Assembly (NCBI GenBank): GCA_038206765.1
Contig: JBBRAM010000011.1
Location: forward strand, 1-64,000
Direction: 5' to 3'
Source of the DNA: UKL13-2 sp038206765
GTDB taxonomy: Bacteria > Pseudomonadota > Gammaproteobacteria > Burkholderiales > Usitatibacteraceae
Length of the DNA stretch: 64,000 nt
Position numbers and translations under genes: made by a program. Numbering within the stretch: the first letter of the stretch is position 1; the number at the start of each line of letters is the position of its first letter. Below are positions 18,437 to 26,307 of the stretch, piece by piece. Below the pieces are notes generated by a model that was not told the origin of the DNA, did not search any database, and saw only the letters and a program-made list of their open reading frames with translations.

Positions 18437-20509
18437 ATGTTAAAACTCACCAACATCACTCTTGCGCGCGGCGTGAAGCAACTTATCGTCGGCGCGAATT
18501 TAACTTTATTTCCCGGCCATAAAGTTGGCTTGATCGGGCCGAACGGCGCGGGAAAATCAAGCTTGTTCTCGCTGTTGCGTCATAAAATTCACCAAGACGT
18601 GGGCGATTTTGAAATTCCCGCCAAATGGATTGTCGCGCACGTTGCACAGGAGACACCGCACTCTGATCGCTCCGCGCTTGATTTTGCGATCGATGGCGAC
18701 CAAGAATTGCGGGCGTTGGAAGCTGAATTGGAGGCCGCTGAATTGGCCGATGCATCCGGCGAAAAGCTCGGCGAGCTGCATGAACAGTACGACCATATCG
18801 GCGGCTACCAAGCTAACTCGCGCGGCGCGTCACTGTTGGCTGGTTTGGGGTTCACTGACGAGCAAATGGCACAGCCAGTGGCGAGCTTTTCCGGTGGCTG
18901 GCGGATGCGCTTGAATTTAGCGCAAGCATTAATGTGCCGCTCTGATCTGTTGCTGCTCGACGAGCCAACAAACCACTTGGATTTAGATGCCGTGATGTGG
19001 CTTGAGGATTGGCTCGCGGCTTATCCGGGTACGCTACTGCTCATCACCCATGATCGTGATTTTTTGGATGCCGTCGTCACCACCATCGTCCATCTGGATA
19101 ACCAGAAGCTCAATGAATACGGTGGCAACTATTCCACGTTCGAGCGAACTAGGGCGATGCAGTTGGCACTGCAAGGCTCGGCCTATGCGAAGCAGCAAAA
19201 GCAAGTCGCGCATTTGCAATCGTTCATTGATCGCTTCAAAGCCAAAGCCACCAAAGCCAAGCAGGCGCAAAGCCGAATGAAAACCTTAGAGCGGATGGAA
19301 ATCATAACCGCTGCGCACGTCGATTCGCCGTTCTCGTTTGAATTTCGCGATCCGGTCGCAAAGCCCCGCCAGCTCTTGCATTTGAAAGAGGCGAATGTCG
19401 GCTACACCGTTGAAAAAGATGGTGTGGCGATTGAAAAAACCATCCTCACCAACGTCGAATGGCGCTTGTTTTATGGCGATAAAATCGGCTTGCTCGGCCC
19501 CAACGGCGCGGGTAAATCGACGCTTGTAAAATCACTCGCGGGCACGCTTGGTTTGCAAACCGGTGGCCGCTTTGAAGGCCAAGGTTTGAAAATCGGTTAT
19601 TTTGCGCAGCATCAGATTGAGCAACTGCGTTTGGATGAATCGCCGATCCAGCATATGCGCAGGCTTGACCCAACTTCGCGTGAGCAGGAGTTCCGTAATT
19701 TTCTCGGCGGTTTTGATTTCCGTGGCGTTAATGCGGATGCCGCGATTGCACCGTTTTCGGGTGGCGAGAAAGCCCGTTTGGCGTTGGCATTATTGGTATG
19801 GCAAAAACCAAATTTGCTGTTGCTAGATGAGCCGACAAATCATCTGGATATCGAGATGCGTGAAGCCGTGGCGGAAGCGCTGCAAGATTTTGACGGCACT
19901 TTAGTGGTGGTGGCGCATGATCGGCATTTGCTAAAAGCCTGTGCGGATCAGCTTTGGCTGGTAGCTGATGGCGGTTTGCGAGAGTTTGATGGCGACTTGG
20001 ATGATTACAAAAAATGGGCGCGGGATTACGCGAAAAATCGGGGCAAAAAACCGCCTAGCGGACAGGTAAAATCTGCCGTAAATACACCATTAAAAACAGC
20101 TCCTGCGATTGAATTTGTAGCAGGCCCAAATAATAGTAAACCCCGCGTCCAGAGCGCGTCTTCAGACAAAAATGCCTCGAAACGACCGCCAGATAAGGAT
20201 GCTGCAAACGCGGATCCTGCCGTTCGCAAAGAACAAAAGCGCGCTGAAGCCGATGCGCGGCAAAAATTATCTTCTGCAAAAAAGCCGCTTGAACAAAAGT
20301 TGAACGAGCTGGAGAAAAAATTGAAGGCGCTCGTCATAGAACGGGAGAATATCGAGGCTTGGCTAGCTACTGAAAGTGCATATCTGGAAGAAAACAAAAA
20401 CCGCTTACAAGAAATGTTAAAACGCGAAGGTGAAGTGGTTAGCGAAGCGTCGGACGTCGAATGGTCGTGGCTTGAAGTTCAGCAAAAACTGGAAGAAATT
20501 GCCGCATAG
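18437..20509 (+). CDS. ABC-F family ATPase, YheS-like
   Basis: Soluble ABC-F protein (690 residues) with two ATP-binding domains and no membrane part; family members act on the ribosome. Domain 1 has Walker A GPNGAGKSS (about 34-42), signature FSGGW and LLLLDEPTNHLD. Domain 2 has Walker A from about residue 354, signature FSGGEKARL and a second LLLDEPTNHLD. The linker between them (about 240-300) is basic and helical, as in the P-site tRNA-interaction motif. After about 530 comes a lysine/alanine-rich tail ending in a coiled coil (about 600-690). This matches YheS more than EttA or Uup. Confidence 0.92.
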   Translation: MLKLTNITLARGVKQLIVGANLTLFPGHKVGLIGPNGAGKSSLFSLLRHKIHQDVGDFEIPAKWIVAHVAQETPHSDRSALDFAIDGDQELRALEAELEAAELADASGEKLGELHEQYDHIGGYQANSRGASLLAGLGFTDEQMAQPVASFSGGWRMRLNLAQALMCRSDLLLLDEPTNHLDLDAVMWLEDWLAAYPGTLLLITHDRDFLDAVVTTIVHLDNQKLNEYGGNYSTFERTRAMQLALQGSAYAKQQKQVAHLQSFIDRFKAKATKAKQAQSRMKTLERMEIITAAHVDSPFSFEFRDPVAKPRQLLHLKEANVGYTVEKDGVAIEKTILTNVEWRLFYGDKIGLLGPNGAGKSTLVKSLAGTLGLQTGGRFEGQGLKIGYFAQHQIEQLRLDESPIQHMRRLDPTSREQEFRNFLGGFDFRGVNADAAIAPFSGGEKARLALALLVWQKPNLLLLDEPTNHLDIEMREAVAEALQDFDGTLVVVAHDRHLLKACADQLWLVADGGLREFDGDLDDYKKWARDYAKNRGKKPPSGQVKSAVNTPLKTAPAIEFVAGPNNSKPRVQSASSDKNASKRPPDKDAANADPAVRKEQKRAEADARQKLSSAKKPLEQKLNELEKKLKALVIERENIEAWLATESAYLEENKNRLQEMLKREGEVVSEASDVEWSWLEVQQKLEEIAA

Positions 20510-20590
20510 GCTGCGTTCGACCGCCATCATTTACGGCACCGCGGCGCGCTCTCCAGCGCTCACGCCCCGACGTCATAAGCGATCTCGGCA

Positions 20591-21181
20591 TCAAGCGCTG
20601 GCGGCAAACCGATACAACGCCAACGTCCCCAATAAGTTCGGCAAAAATCGTTGCTCAACCCCGTTCGTGAATACCGACCGATTCAACACCCGATAATTTC
20701 TCGCGGTACAAAACGCTTCAAAATCGGCAATGGTAAAAAGGTGGACGTTGGGCGTGTCGTACCATTGATATGGCAGGTCCTCTGAGACCGGCATACGCCC
20801 GCCGAGCGCGATCTGGGTGCGGTGTTTCCAATAGCCAAAGTTGGGGAAAGTGACGATCGCTTCGCGGCCAACTCTGAGCATTTCGGCCACTACTGCCTCG
20901 GTGCGCTTCATCGCTTGCAGGGTTTGCGAAAGGATCACGATATCGAATGATTGGTCGGCAATTTCGGCCATTCCAGATTCCAGATTTACTTGAATCACGT
21001 TCACGCCGTTCTCAATACATTGGATGATTGAGACTTCGTCGTTTTCGATGCCGTATCCTGAAACCCCGCGTGTTTGGCTGAGGTAGGCGAGTAATGAGCC
21101 ATCACCGCAGCCCAAGTCAAGCACACGGGCGCCCTCTGGAATCCATGATGCAATGGCCGCAAAATCGGCGCGGGTAATCAT
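20591..21181 (-). CDS. metW: Methionine biosynthesis protein MetW
   Basis: SAM-methyltransferase-fold protein of 196 residues required with MetX for homoserine acylation in many proteobacteria. It has motif I VLDLGCGDGSLLAYL, then IENDEVSI, and the MetW-typical FPNFGYWKHRTQIALGGRMPVS and LPYQWYDTPNVHLFT. Its ATG overlaps the metX stop as ATGA, so translation is coupled. It is the distal gene of the putatively SAM-controlled metX-metW operon. Confidence 0.95.
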   Translation of the reverse strand: MITRADFAAIASWIPEGARVLDLGCGDGSLLAYLSQTRGVSGYGIENDEVSIIQCIENGVNVIQVNLESGMAEIADQSFDIVILSQTLQAMKRTEAVVAEMLRVGREAIVTFPNFGYWKHRTQIALGGRMPVSEDLPYQWYDTPNVHLFTIADFEAFCTARNYRVLNRSVFTNGVEQRFLPNLLGTLALYRFAASA

Positions 21182-22323
21182 GCTGCCGCCTCTTGCGATG
21201 TGATATTTACAGGTGCAATTTGCTTGGCGAAATAGGTTTTTACCACCGCGTGATACTGTGCATTGTTGAGCAAAAACGCATCGTGGCCGTGGGGCGCATC
21301 AACCTCGACATACGTCACGTTCTTTTTATCGTCGAGCAATGCCCTCACCATCTCGCGCGATCGGGCCGGCGAAAATCGCCAGTCAGTCGTGAACGAAATA
21401 ATGAGAAATTTTGCCGCGGCGGGCGATAGCGCTTTGGCTAAATCCCCACCGCAATCGGCGGCCGGATCAAAATAGTCGAGCGCTTTGGTGACGCGCAAAT
21501 AGGTGTTTGCATCGTAGTATTGCGAAAATTTTTCGCCCTGATAGCGCAAATATGACTCAATCTGAAACTCTGGCGCGAACGAGAATTTTTTGCCCTCGCG
21601 GAAGCCCCGGCCAAACTTGGTTTCCATTTGATCGTCTGAGATATAGGTAATATGGCCAATCATCCGCGCGACGGCTAAGCCATTTTTGGGCAGAGCGTTG
21701 ATACGCGCATAGTTGCCGTCGTGAAAATCAGGGTCGGTCATGATTGCTTGGCGCGCGACTTCATTGAAGGCGATATTTTGTGCCGATAAATTAGGTGCTG
21801 CCGCAATCACAACAGCGTGTCGAACGCGCTCTGGATAACGAATGCTCCAGCTCAACGCTTGCATACCGCCAAGCGAGCCGCCCATCACCGCAGCCAATGT
21901 TTTAATACCTAAAAAATCTAGCAGTCGCGCCTGCGAATCGACCCAATCTTCAACCGTTACGAGCGGGAAATCCGCGCCGTAAGGTTTGCCCGTTTCAGGA
22001 TTTATTGAGAGCGGCCCTGTTGAGCCAAAACATGATCCCAAGTTATTCACGCCGATAACAAAAAATTGATTGGTGTCGACTGATTTGCCGGGCCCGATCA
22101 TCGAATCCCACCAGCCTTCGCTATCGGCACGGCCCTCGTAGACACCCGCCACATGGTGCGACGCATTGAGTGCGTGGCAAATCAACACGGCGTTTGATTT
22201 ATCCGCGTTGAGTGTGCCGTAAGTTTCATAGGCAAGATCGTATTGCTGCAAGACGGCGCCGCTGGCCAATTGCAGAGACGGTAGCGGTGACGCGAAATGA
22301 GCGAGTTGCGGTGTTGCGATCAT
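21178..22323 (-). CDS. metX: Homoserine O-acyltransferase MetX
   Basis: Alpha/beta-hydrolase-fold enzyme (381 residues) that acylates homoserine at the start of methionine synthesis. The nucleophile is S150 (MGGSLGGMQ), the likely acid D314 (FTTDWRFSP) and the histidine H347 (HGHDAFLL). Whether it uses acetyl-CoA or succinyl-CoA cannot be read with certainty; MetX proteins paired with MetW are often succinyltransferases. Upstream lies a leader of about 170 bases with a promoter, a SAM-II-like aptamer and an intrinsic terminator, so repression by SAM is expected. Confidence 0.95.
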   Translation of the reverse strand: MIATPQLAHFASPLPSLQLASGAVLQQYDLAYETYGTLNADKSNAVLICHALNASHHVAGVYEGRADSEGWWDSMIGPGKSVDTNQFFVIGVNNLGSCFGSTGPLSINPETGKPYGADFPLVTVEDWVDSQARLLDFLGIKTLAAVMGGSLGGMQALSWSIRYPERVRHAVVIAAAPNLSAQNIAFNEVARQAIMTDPDFHDGNYARINALPKNGLAVARMIGHITYISDDQMETKFGRGFREGKKFSFAPEFQIESYLRYQGEKFSQYYDANTYLRVTKALDYFDPAADCGGDLAKALSPAAAKFLIISFTTDWRFSPARSREMVRALLDDKKNVTYVEVDAPHGHDAFLLNNAQYHAVVKTYFAKQIAPVNITSQEAAA

Positions 22324-22344
22324 GATTGTTCAAGCCCAGTAAAA

Positions 22345-22366
22345 AAGCCTCATCAGCTTGAGGCTT
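22345..22366 (-). terminator. Intrinsic terminator in the metX leader
   Basis: Read on the minus strand, AAGCCTCA, a six-base loop and TGAGGCTT form a perfect 8-pair stem running straight into a T-run (T6 including the last stem bases). It lies only about 20 bases before the metX start codon and 45 bases after the aptamer-like element. It would therefore act as an attenuator rather than as the end of an upstream gene. Confidence 0.75.
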
Positions 22367-22411
22367 GTGAGGCTTATGGGGCTTTCTGTGGTTGGCGCAT
22401 TTAACGCAGAA

Positions 22412-22495
22412 GCCGCTTTAGCCGTATTTATTGAAAGAAATTCGTTAAAAGAAAACTTCTTCCGCGCCCGCAAGCTGATTGTCAAATCGGCGCAG
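22412..22495 (-). ncRNA. Candidate SAM-II (metA-type) riboswitch aptamer upstream of metX
   Basis: Read on the minus strand, a GCGCC arm (22493-22489) and GGCGC arm (22468-22464) form P1. The P1 loop carries GATTTG (22488-22483) and GCTTGC (22475-22470), and downstream comes AATAAATACGGCTAAAGC (about 22432-22415). GAUUUG, GCUUGC and AAA...GCUAAA are the conserved elements I know from SAM-II RNAs. Between P1 and the GCUAAA part there is an insert of about 30 bases. I could not find a convincing second pseudoknot helix (P2b), which keeps confidence moderate. SAM-II RNAs are best known from alphaproteobacteria. Confidence 0.62.
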
Positions 22496-22500
22496 TGCTT

Positions 22501-22529
22501 AAGTTACTGGATTCGATGACGATTGTCAA
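22501..22529 (-). promoter_or_regulatory. Sigma-70 type promoter of the metX leader
   Basis: On the minus strand, a consensus -35 TTGACA (22524-22529), a 17-base spacer and -10 TAACTT (22501-22506). Transcription would start near 22494, just at the first base-paired position of the aptamer. The ten-base string TTTGACAATC covering the -35 recurs inside the aptamer loop (22485-22476 region). Confidence 0.6.
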
Positions 22530-22803
22530 AGTCTGGCGAGCTCGTTTACTGCGGTACCGCTATGGCGGTGGTGCCGTCGAGCGATGTCGCGTGGTGTCGG
22601 ACGGTATCGCAGAATGATCCTACTGCATCAATGGCGCGCTCGACTTCATTTTTTGCTGCCGCACTAATTTCGTACTGGTTGTATTGCGGGTTGTTGCTTG
22701 GTGTTGCTTGGCGCTGCGTGATGTTGCACCGTCTTGCTTGGCATTATGGTGCGCCGCGATTCGGCATACTGACGTTACTATTTTAAAGCACTGCACCAAA
22801 CAA
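22530..22803. other. Non-coding stretch between metX promoter and small secreted protein gene
   Basis: No credible gene: short open frames on both strands are cysteine/tryptophan-rich and family-less. It contains several imperfect copies of GTTGCTTGG (about 22690-22740). No function was recognised. Confidence 0.45.
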
Positions 22804-23058
22804 TTACTTTGAAGCCAACACAACATCACCATGGCGTGAAGCACTAACAACGATCGTATCGATTGCGCCCACCGGCATCCGCTGCGCGGTGATGACGATG
22901 GTTTCCATTTTTTGTGGGGCCAGTTCGATATTCGCGTTCGCAGTAACGGTTTGGCTATTGGCCACTGCGGCGATTGACGCGATGAAGAGCAAGAGGCTAG
23001 CCAATATGGCTGCGCCGAAAAGGTTATCTTTGGTGCTGGATTTGAAGTTGGTTTTCAT
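22804..23058 (-). CDS. Small secreted protein with two TonB-box-like segments
   Basis: 84-residue protein of unknown function. An N-terminal signal peptide (about 1-35, hydrophobic core LFGAAILASLLLFIASIAAV, likely cut after ANS or ANA) leaves a mature part of about 50 residues. The mature part holds two similar segments, METIVITAQRMP and IDTIVVSASRHG, which resemble the start of TonB-dependent receptors. The gene is supported by a good AAAGGA ribosome-binding site eight bases before its ATG. It stands alone between the met leader and the BLUF-folE unit. No cysteines were seen in the mature part. Confidence 0.65.
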   Translation of the reverse strand: MKTNFKSSTKDNLFGAAILASLLLFIASIAAVANSQTVTANANIELAPQKMETIVITAQRMPVGAIDTIVVSASRHGDVVLASK

Positions 23059-23407
23059 GATCGTTTCCTTTAAATTAAATTTGAGTTCGGTTTGCGTTGT
23101 TTGTTTCTGCTGCGGTTCGTTTCTGCTGCTTGTTTGTTGATGTCCTCACTTTATGCGTGCGCCAGACAACCCTCAAACGGAAAGCGATGAATTAACTAAA
23201 ACGCGGCTTGAGTTGACAGCATCGCCGACAAACCCCATCAAGATACGAACGATTGGACGTGCGCAAGACAACAAAAAGCCCCGTCTGGCGGGGCTTTTTG
23301 ATGGAGACCACCGTTCGGTGGCGGGGCATTTGATTGTAACGATTACGTCACATTTACTGAAGCTGAGCCGTAGGAGGAATTGCTCGCTACGCTCTAACGC
23401 GGTTTCG
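23059..23407. other. Intergenic region with one strong terminator
   Basis: About 350 bases without a supported gene. Its notable content is the symmetrical hairpin at 23273-23299 (listed separately), which can end transcription of the folE-BLUF unit. The remainder presumably carries the promoter of the small secreted protein gene; no clear -35/-10 pair was found. Confidence 0.5.
23273..23299. terminator. Bidirectional intrinsic terminator after the BLUF gene
   Basis: Perfect inverted repeat AAAAAGCCCCG / CGGGGCTTTTT (23273-23283 and 23289-23299) with a five-base loop. There is a T5 run on either strand, so it can work in both directions. It lies about 110 bases past the end of the BLUF gene on the minus strand. 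Confidence 0.88.
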
Positions 23408-23836
23408 CTAACTGCACTGCCCCGCAATCGAGGCCGTCGCCATCATTTCATTGAATAGCGCCATCGAAACCTTGCCCGATACGGCATAGGGATCCAGCTC
23501 AGCCTTCTCAGAATATTTGATCAGCAGTGACGGATTGATGCGGGCAAGCGAGACTTGCCCCATCGACCAATGTGAAAACCGACGCTCTTCAATCTCTTCA
23601 TAACAAAGCATCATCACTTCTTTATGGCGCACATCGTTTGAAATTTTGTTATAAAGCGCGTTGACTTCCATGCGCCCGCCCTCAAGCACCTGTAAAAAAA
23701 TCTTGCCGCTGCAACACAACACACCGGTGATGCCGCGCACAGGATTGTTGGCACGGGATTTCGTCACAATGGCATTCAAATCGTCTTGGCTTACGTTATC
23801 AAGCGCACGGCTGCAATACATCAGGCGGACTAACAT
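23408..23836 (-). CDS. BLUF-domain blue-light sensor
   Basis: Short BLUF protein of 142 residues: one flavin-binding photosensor domain (about 1-95) with a C-terminal helical cap and no output domain. Key residues are Y7 (LMYCSRA), N31 (RANNPVRGITGVL), Q49 (FLQVLEGG), W90 and M92 (HWSMGQV), i.e. the Tyr-Gln pair and the Trp/Met switch region. It starts about 20 bases after the folE stop on the same strand, so folE and BLUF are probably one transcript. Stand-alone BLUF proteins usually work by protein-protein contact; its partner is not evident. Confidence 0.92.
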   Translation of the reverse strand: MLVRLMYCSRALDNVSQDDLNAIVTKSRANNPVRGITGVLCCSGKIFLQVLEGGRMEVNALYNKISNDVRHKEVMMLCYEEIEERRFSHWSMGQVSLARINPSLLIKYSEKAELDPYAVSGKVSMALFNEMMATASIAGQCS

Positions 23837-23857
23837 GGTGTTTCCGTTCTTAAATGG

Positions 23858-24592
23858 TTAAGTATTTTTCTTCGTCAATAAAGACAAAAATTCACGGCGT
23901 AAATTCGCGTCTTTCAAGAACGAACCGCGCATCAGGCTATTCGTCATTTTGGAATCGCTGTCTTTCACGCCGCGCCAGTGCATACAAAAATGATCAGCCT
24001 CCATCACAATCGCCAAGCCGTCCGGCTGCACCTTTTCTTGCAACACATTGGCGAGCTGGGTGACGGCTTCTTCCTGAATTTGTGGGCGGCTCATGATCCA
24101 ATCGCATAGCCTTGCATATTTCGATAAACCGATGAGATTCGAATGCTCGTTGGGCATCACACCGATCCAAACACGGCCGATCACGGGGCAAAGGTGGTGC
24201 GAACAAGCGCTGCGAACGGTGATCGGCCCGACAATCATTAGTTCGTTCAAATGCTCAATGTTAGGGAATTCGGTAATCGCCGGTGGCGCCGCGTAACGGC
24301 CATTAAAAATTTCGGTGAGGTACATTTTTGCGACACGCCGCGCAGTCTCGTTGGTGTTGTGATCGTTTTCGGTGTCGATCACAAGGCTCTTGAGAACCTC
24401 TGCCATTTTGGCGGTGACTTCCTCGCGCAATTGATCGATCTCGCCCGCTTTGACAAAAGCTGAAATATTATCGTTGGCATGGAAGCGCTTGTTGGCGCGT
24501 TTGATTCGGGCGCGGATGCGATCAGAGACAACGGCAATATTCTCACCATCGTCGGGGTCACTTTGGAACAGCGGCGTTGGTTTGGTGGTCAT
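23858..24592 (-). CDS. folE: GTP cyclohydrolase I (zinc type)
   Basis: Converts GTP to dihydroneopterin triphosphate, the entry to folate and pterins. It is 244 residues, longer than the usual 190-220 because of an N-terminal extension of about 45 residues. Zinc ligands are C130 and H133 (VRSACSHHLCP) and C203 (DHFCMHWRGV). The signature SNLIGLSKYARLC is intact. It is upstream of and close to the BLUF gene. A second, unrelated-type GTP cyclohydrolase (folE2) lies 150 bases upstream on the same strand. Confidence 0.93.
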   Translation of the reverse strand: MTTKPTPLFQSDPDDGENIAVVSDRIRARIKRANKRFHANDNISAFVKAGEIDQLREEVTAKMAEVLKSLVIDTENDHNTNETARRVAKMYLTEIFNGRYAAPPAITEFPNIEHLNELMIVGPITVRSACSHHLCPVIGRVWIGVMPNEHSNLIGLSKYARLCDWIMSRPQIQEEAVTQLANVLQEKVQPDGLAIVMEADHFCMHWRGVKDSDSKMTNSLMRGSFLKDANLRREFLSLLTKKNT

Positions 24593-24743
24593 ATTTTCGT
24601 TTAGTTAAGAATGATGCTCGGATTGGGAACAAATAGGTTGCAGTAATGGCTGCTGCGGTGGCTGCTCTGGTGGCAGCAGAAGCCAACCGCAAAAGCCGTG
24701 AAAGTTTCTGCCACAGAACGTAAACGTATTGACTACACAAACA

Positions 24744-25565
24744 CTAACGGCTCGTCTTATCGCGTTCAATCACGGCATAGGCCGAATGATTGTGAATTGA
24801 TTCAAAATTTTCAGTTTCAATTTTATATGCCTCAACTCTTGAATCGGCGTCCAGCACAGCGGCAACATCTCGAATTAAATCTTCAACGAACTTGGGATTA
24901 TCGTAAGCACGCTCAGTCACGAATTTTTCATCGGGACGCTTCAGGATGCCGTAAAGCTCGCTGCTGGCCTGGTCCTCCGCAACGCGAACAATTTCTTCAA
25001 CCGTCAACGCCATCGTGTGCGACCCTTGGACGGTGATGGTGATGTGCGAACGCTGATTGTGCGCGCCATACGCTGAAATTTCTTTCGAACACGGGCACAG
25101 GCTGGTAACAGGCACGACCACTCGCGTAATGATGTTCGTGGCGCTGTGTTTGATGTGGCCGGTAAGCGTAACCTCATAGTCCATCAATGATTTCACACCT
25201 GATACTGGCGCTGTCTTTTCGATGAAATACGGGAATGTCATTTCAATTTGACCTTCCGCGACGTTTAATCTTTCGACCATCCGCATCAATAAGCCGCCCA
25301 ACATTGGCACGCTAAAAGCCTCCTGCTGGGATTCCAAAATCTCAACAAACCGTGACATATGCGTGCCCTTCACATCGTGGGCCAAGCGCACCGCCATCGC
25401 AAAGGCGGCGACGGTGTGCATAACATCGCCCGATGCCGATTGAAGCTTGATCGGATGGCGAATGCCGCGAATGCCGACGCGATCAATCGCAATGTGACGC
25501 GCATCAAAACTCGATTGCACATCGGGCATGGCAGGCATCGTGAGCAGGGGATCGCGTTGGTTCAT
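24744..25565 (-). CDS. folE2: GTP cyclohydrolase FolE2 (type IB)
   Basis: Alternative GTP cyclohydrolase of the tunnelling fold, able to use metals other than zinc. With the start MNQRDPLLTMPAMPDVQ it is 273 residues; 58 further codons are open upstream but consist of tandem-repeat sequence and low-complexity Arg/Ser/Leu. Family motifs are DRVGIRGIRHPI, the cysteine motif SLCPCSKEISAYGAHNQRSH (C157, C159) and the C-terminal NFESIHNHSAYA. Elsewhere folE2 is often Zur-regulated; I saw no clear Zur site upstream. Confidence 0.93.
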   Translation of the reverse strand: MNQRDPLLTMPAMPDVQSSFDARHIAIDRVGIRGIRHPIKLQSASGDVMHTVAAFAMAVRLAHDVKGTHMSRFVEILESQQEAFSVPMLGGLLMRMVERLNVAEGQIEMTFPYFIEKTAPVSGVKSLMDYEVTLTGHIKHSATNIITRVVVPVTSLCPCSKEISAYGAHNQRSHITITVQGSHTMALTVEEIVRVAEDQASSELYGILKRPDEKFVTERAYDNPKFVEDLIRDVAAVLDADSRVEAYKIETENFESIHNHSAYAVIERDKTSR

Positions 25566-25640
25566 GGAATAAGCGGTTTTATCGGAAAGTAGGTCTATCA
25601 GTATAGCGGGGCGCTGGGCGTGAGTAAAGGTCGCATATCG

Positions 25641-25694
25641 GGTCAAAGAAGGGTTCAAAGAACGGGGCAGAGAACGGGGCAGAGAACGGGTCTG
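25641..25694. repeat. 12-base tandem repeat upstream of folE2
   Basis: Three copies of AGAACGGGGCAG (25659-25670, 25671-25682, and a changed third 25683-25694), preceded by two degenerate copies (GTCAAAGAAGGG, TTCAAAGAACGG) in the same 12-base register. The array lies in the folE2 leader or promoter region (minus strand). Confidence 0.85.
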
Positions 25695-25819
25695 AGCACA
25701 TGTCGCAGAACAGGCGGCCCCATAACACGCACGAGACACTCACGAAAAACTCACGAGATTAATAGATAGCGCTGCTTGTTATAAGTTCAACCCGCGGTGG
25801 TGGCAATTATTGTAAAACG

Positions 25820-26128
25820 CTACCGGCGCTCAGGCGGAATCGTCTTGAGCTTGGCGGCGAATACCGCATGGATTTCAGCGCTAACTGGCCGGTGTTTGAC
25901 CGCTGCGCTTGCCGGGTCATTGCCAAGGAAATTATTATTTTTCCAATTTGTCGAAGGCCGGACCGGGCGCGGGACAAAGCCGCCACCGCAGTTTGGGCAT
26001 ACGTTGCTTAAAACCTCCTCGGCGCAGGTCGCGCAAAACGTACATTCGTAGCTACAAATACGCGCGTCAAGCGATTCGGGTGGCAAGGCTTTGTTGCAGT
26101 GTTCGCAGGTGGGGCGCAGCTCTAGCAT
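25820..26128 (-). CDS. DUF1272 zinc-ribbon protein
   Basis: 102 residues with a cysteine-rich N-terminal half: CEHC, CSYECTFCATC and CPNCGG, which together can bind two zinc ions. This is the DUF1272 pattern (MLELRPTCEHCNKALPP...). The C-terminal half (about 58-102) is not metal-binding and ends in KLKTIPPERR. Function is unknown. It is a single gene with about 250 bases before the folE2 leader on one side and about 180 on the other. Confidence 0.85.
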   Translation of the reverse strand: MLELRPTCEHCNKALPPESLDARICSYECTFCATCAEEVLSNVCPNCGGGFVPRPVRPSTNWKNNNFLGNDPASAAVKHRPVSAEIHAVFAAKLKTIPPERR

Positions 26129-26307
26129 GGCAGTATTTTAATATCTATATTTGAGATAACTAGTCGCGTTATTGCATGGCCGAGCGATCAAAAGTTTAGG
26201 CATTTTTTGTAGAACCCGGCGATGCCTCTCGCGAACAAGTTCCGGACCTATTACCAACCATCGGAAAATGTAGTGTGACGAGCGCTAAATTTCTGGTTGA
26301 GAAGCCT

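Noticed and set aside
22523..22850. Two overlapping short frames (87 and 76 codons) upstream of metX
   Set aside because: Odd composition, no ribosome-binding site, and one runs over the metX promoter.
25641..25694. CRISPR-like regular repeats
   Set aside because: Units are 12 bases, directly adjacent without spacers, and there are no cas genes; simple tandem repeat.
26193..26215. Inverted repeat AGGCAT/ATGCCT downstream of the hydrolase as a terminator
   Set aside because: Six pairs, an 18-base loop and no proper T-tail in the right direction.
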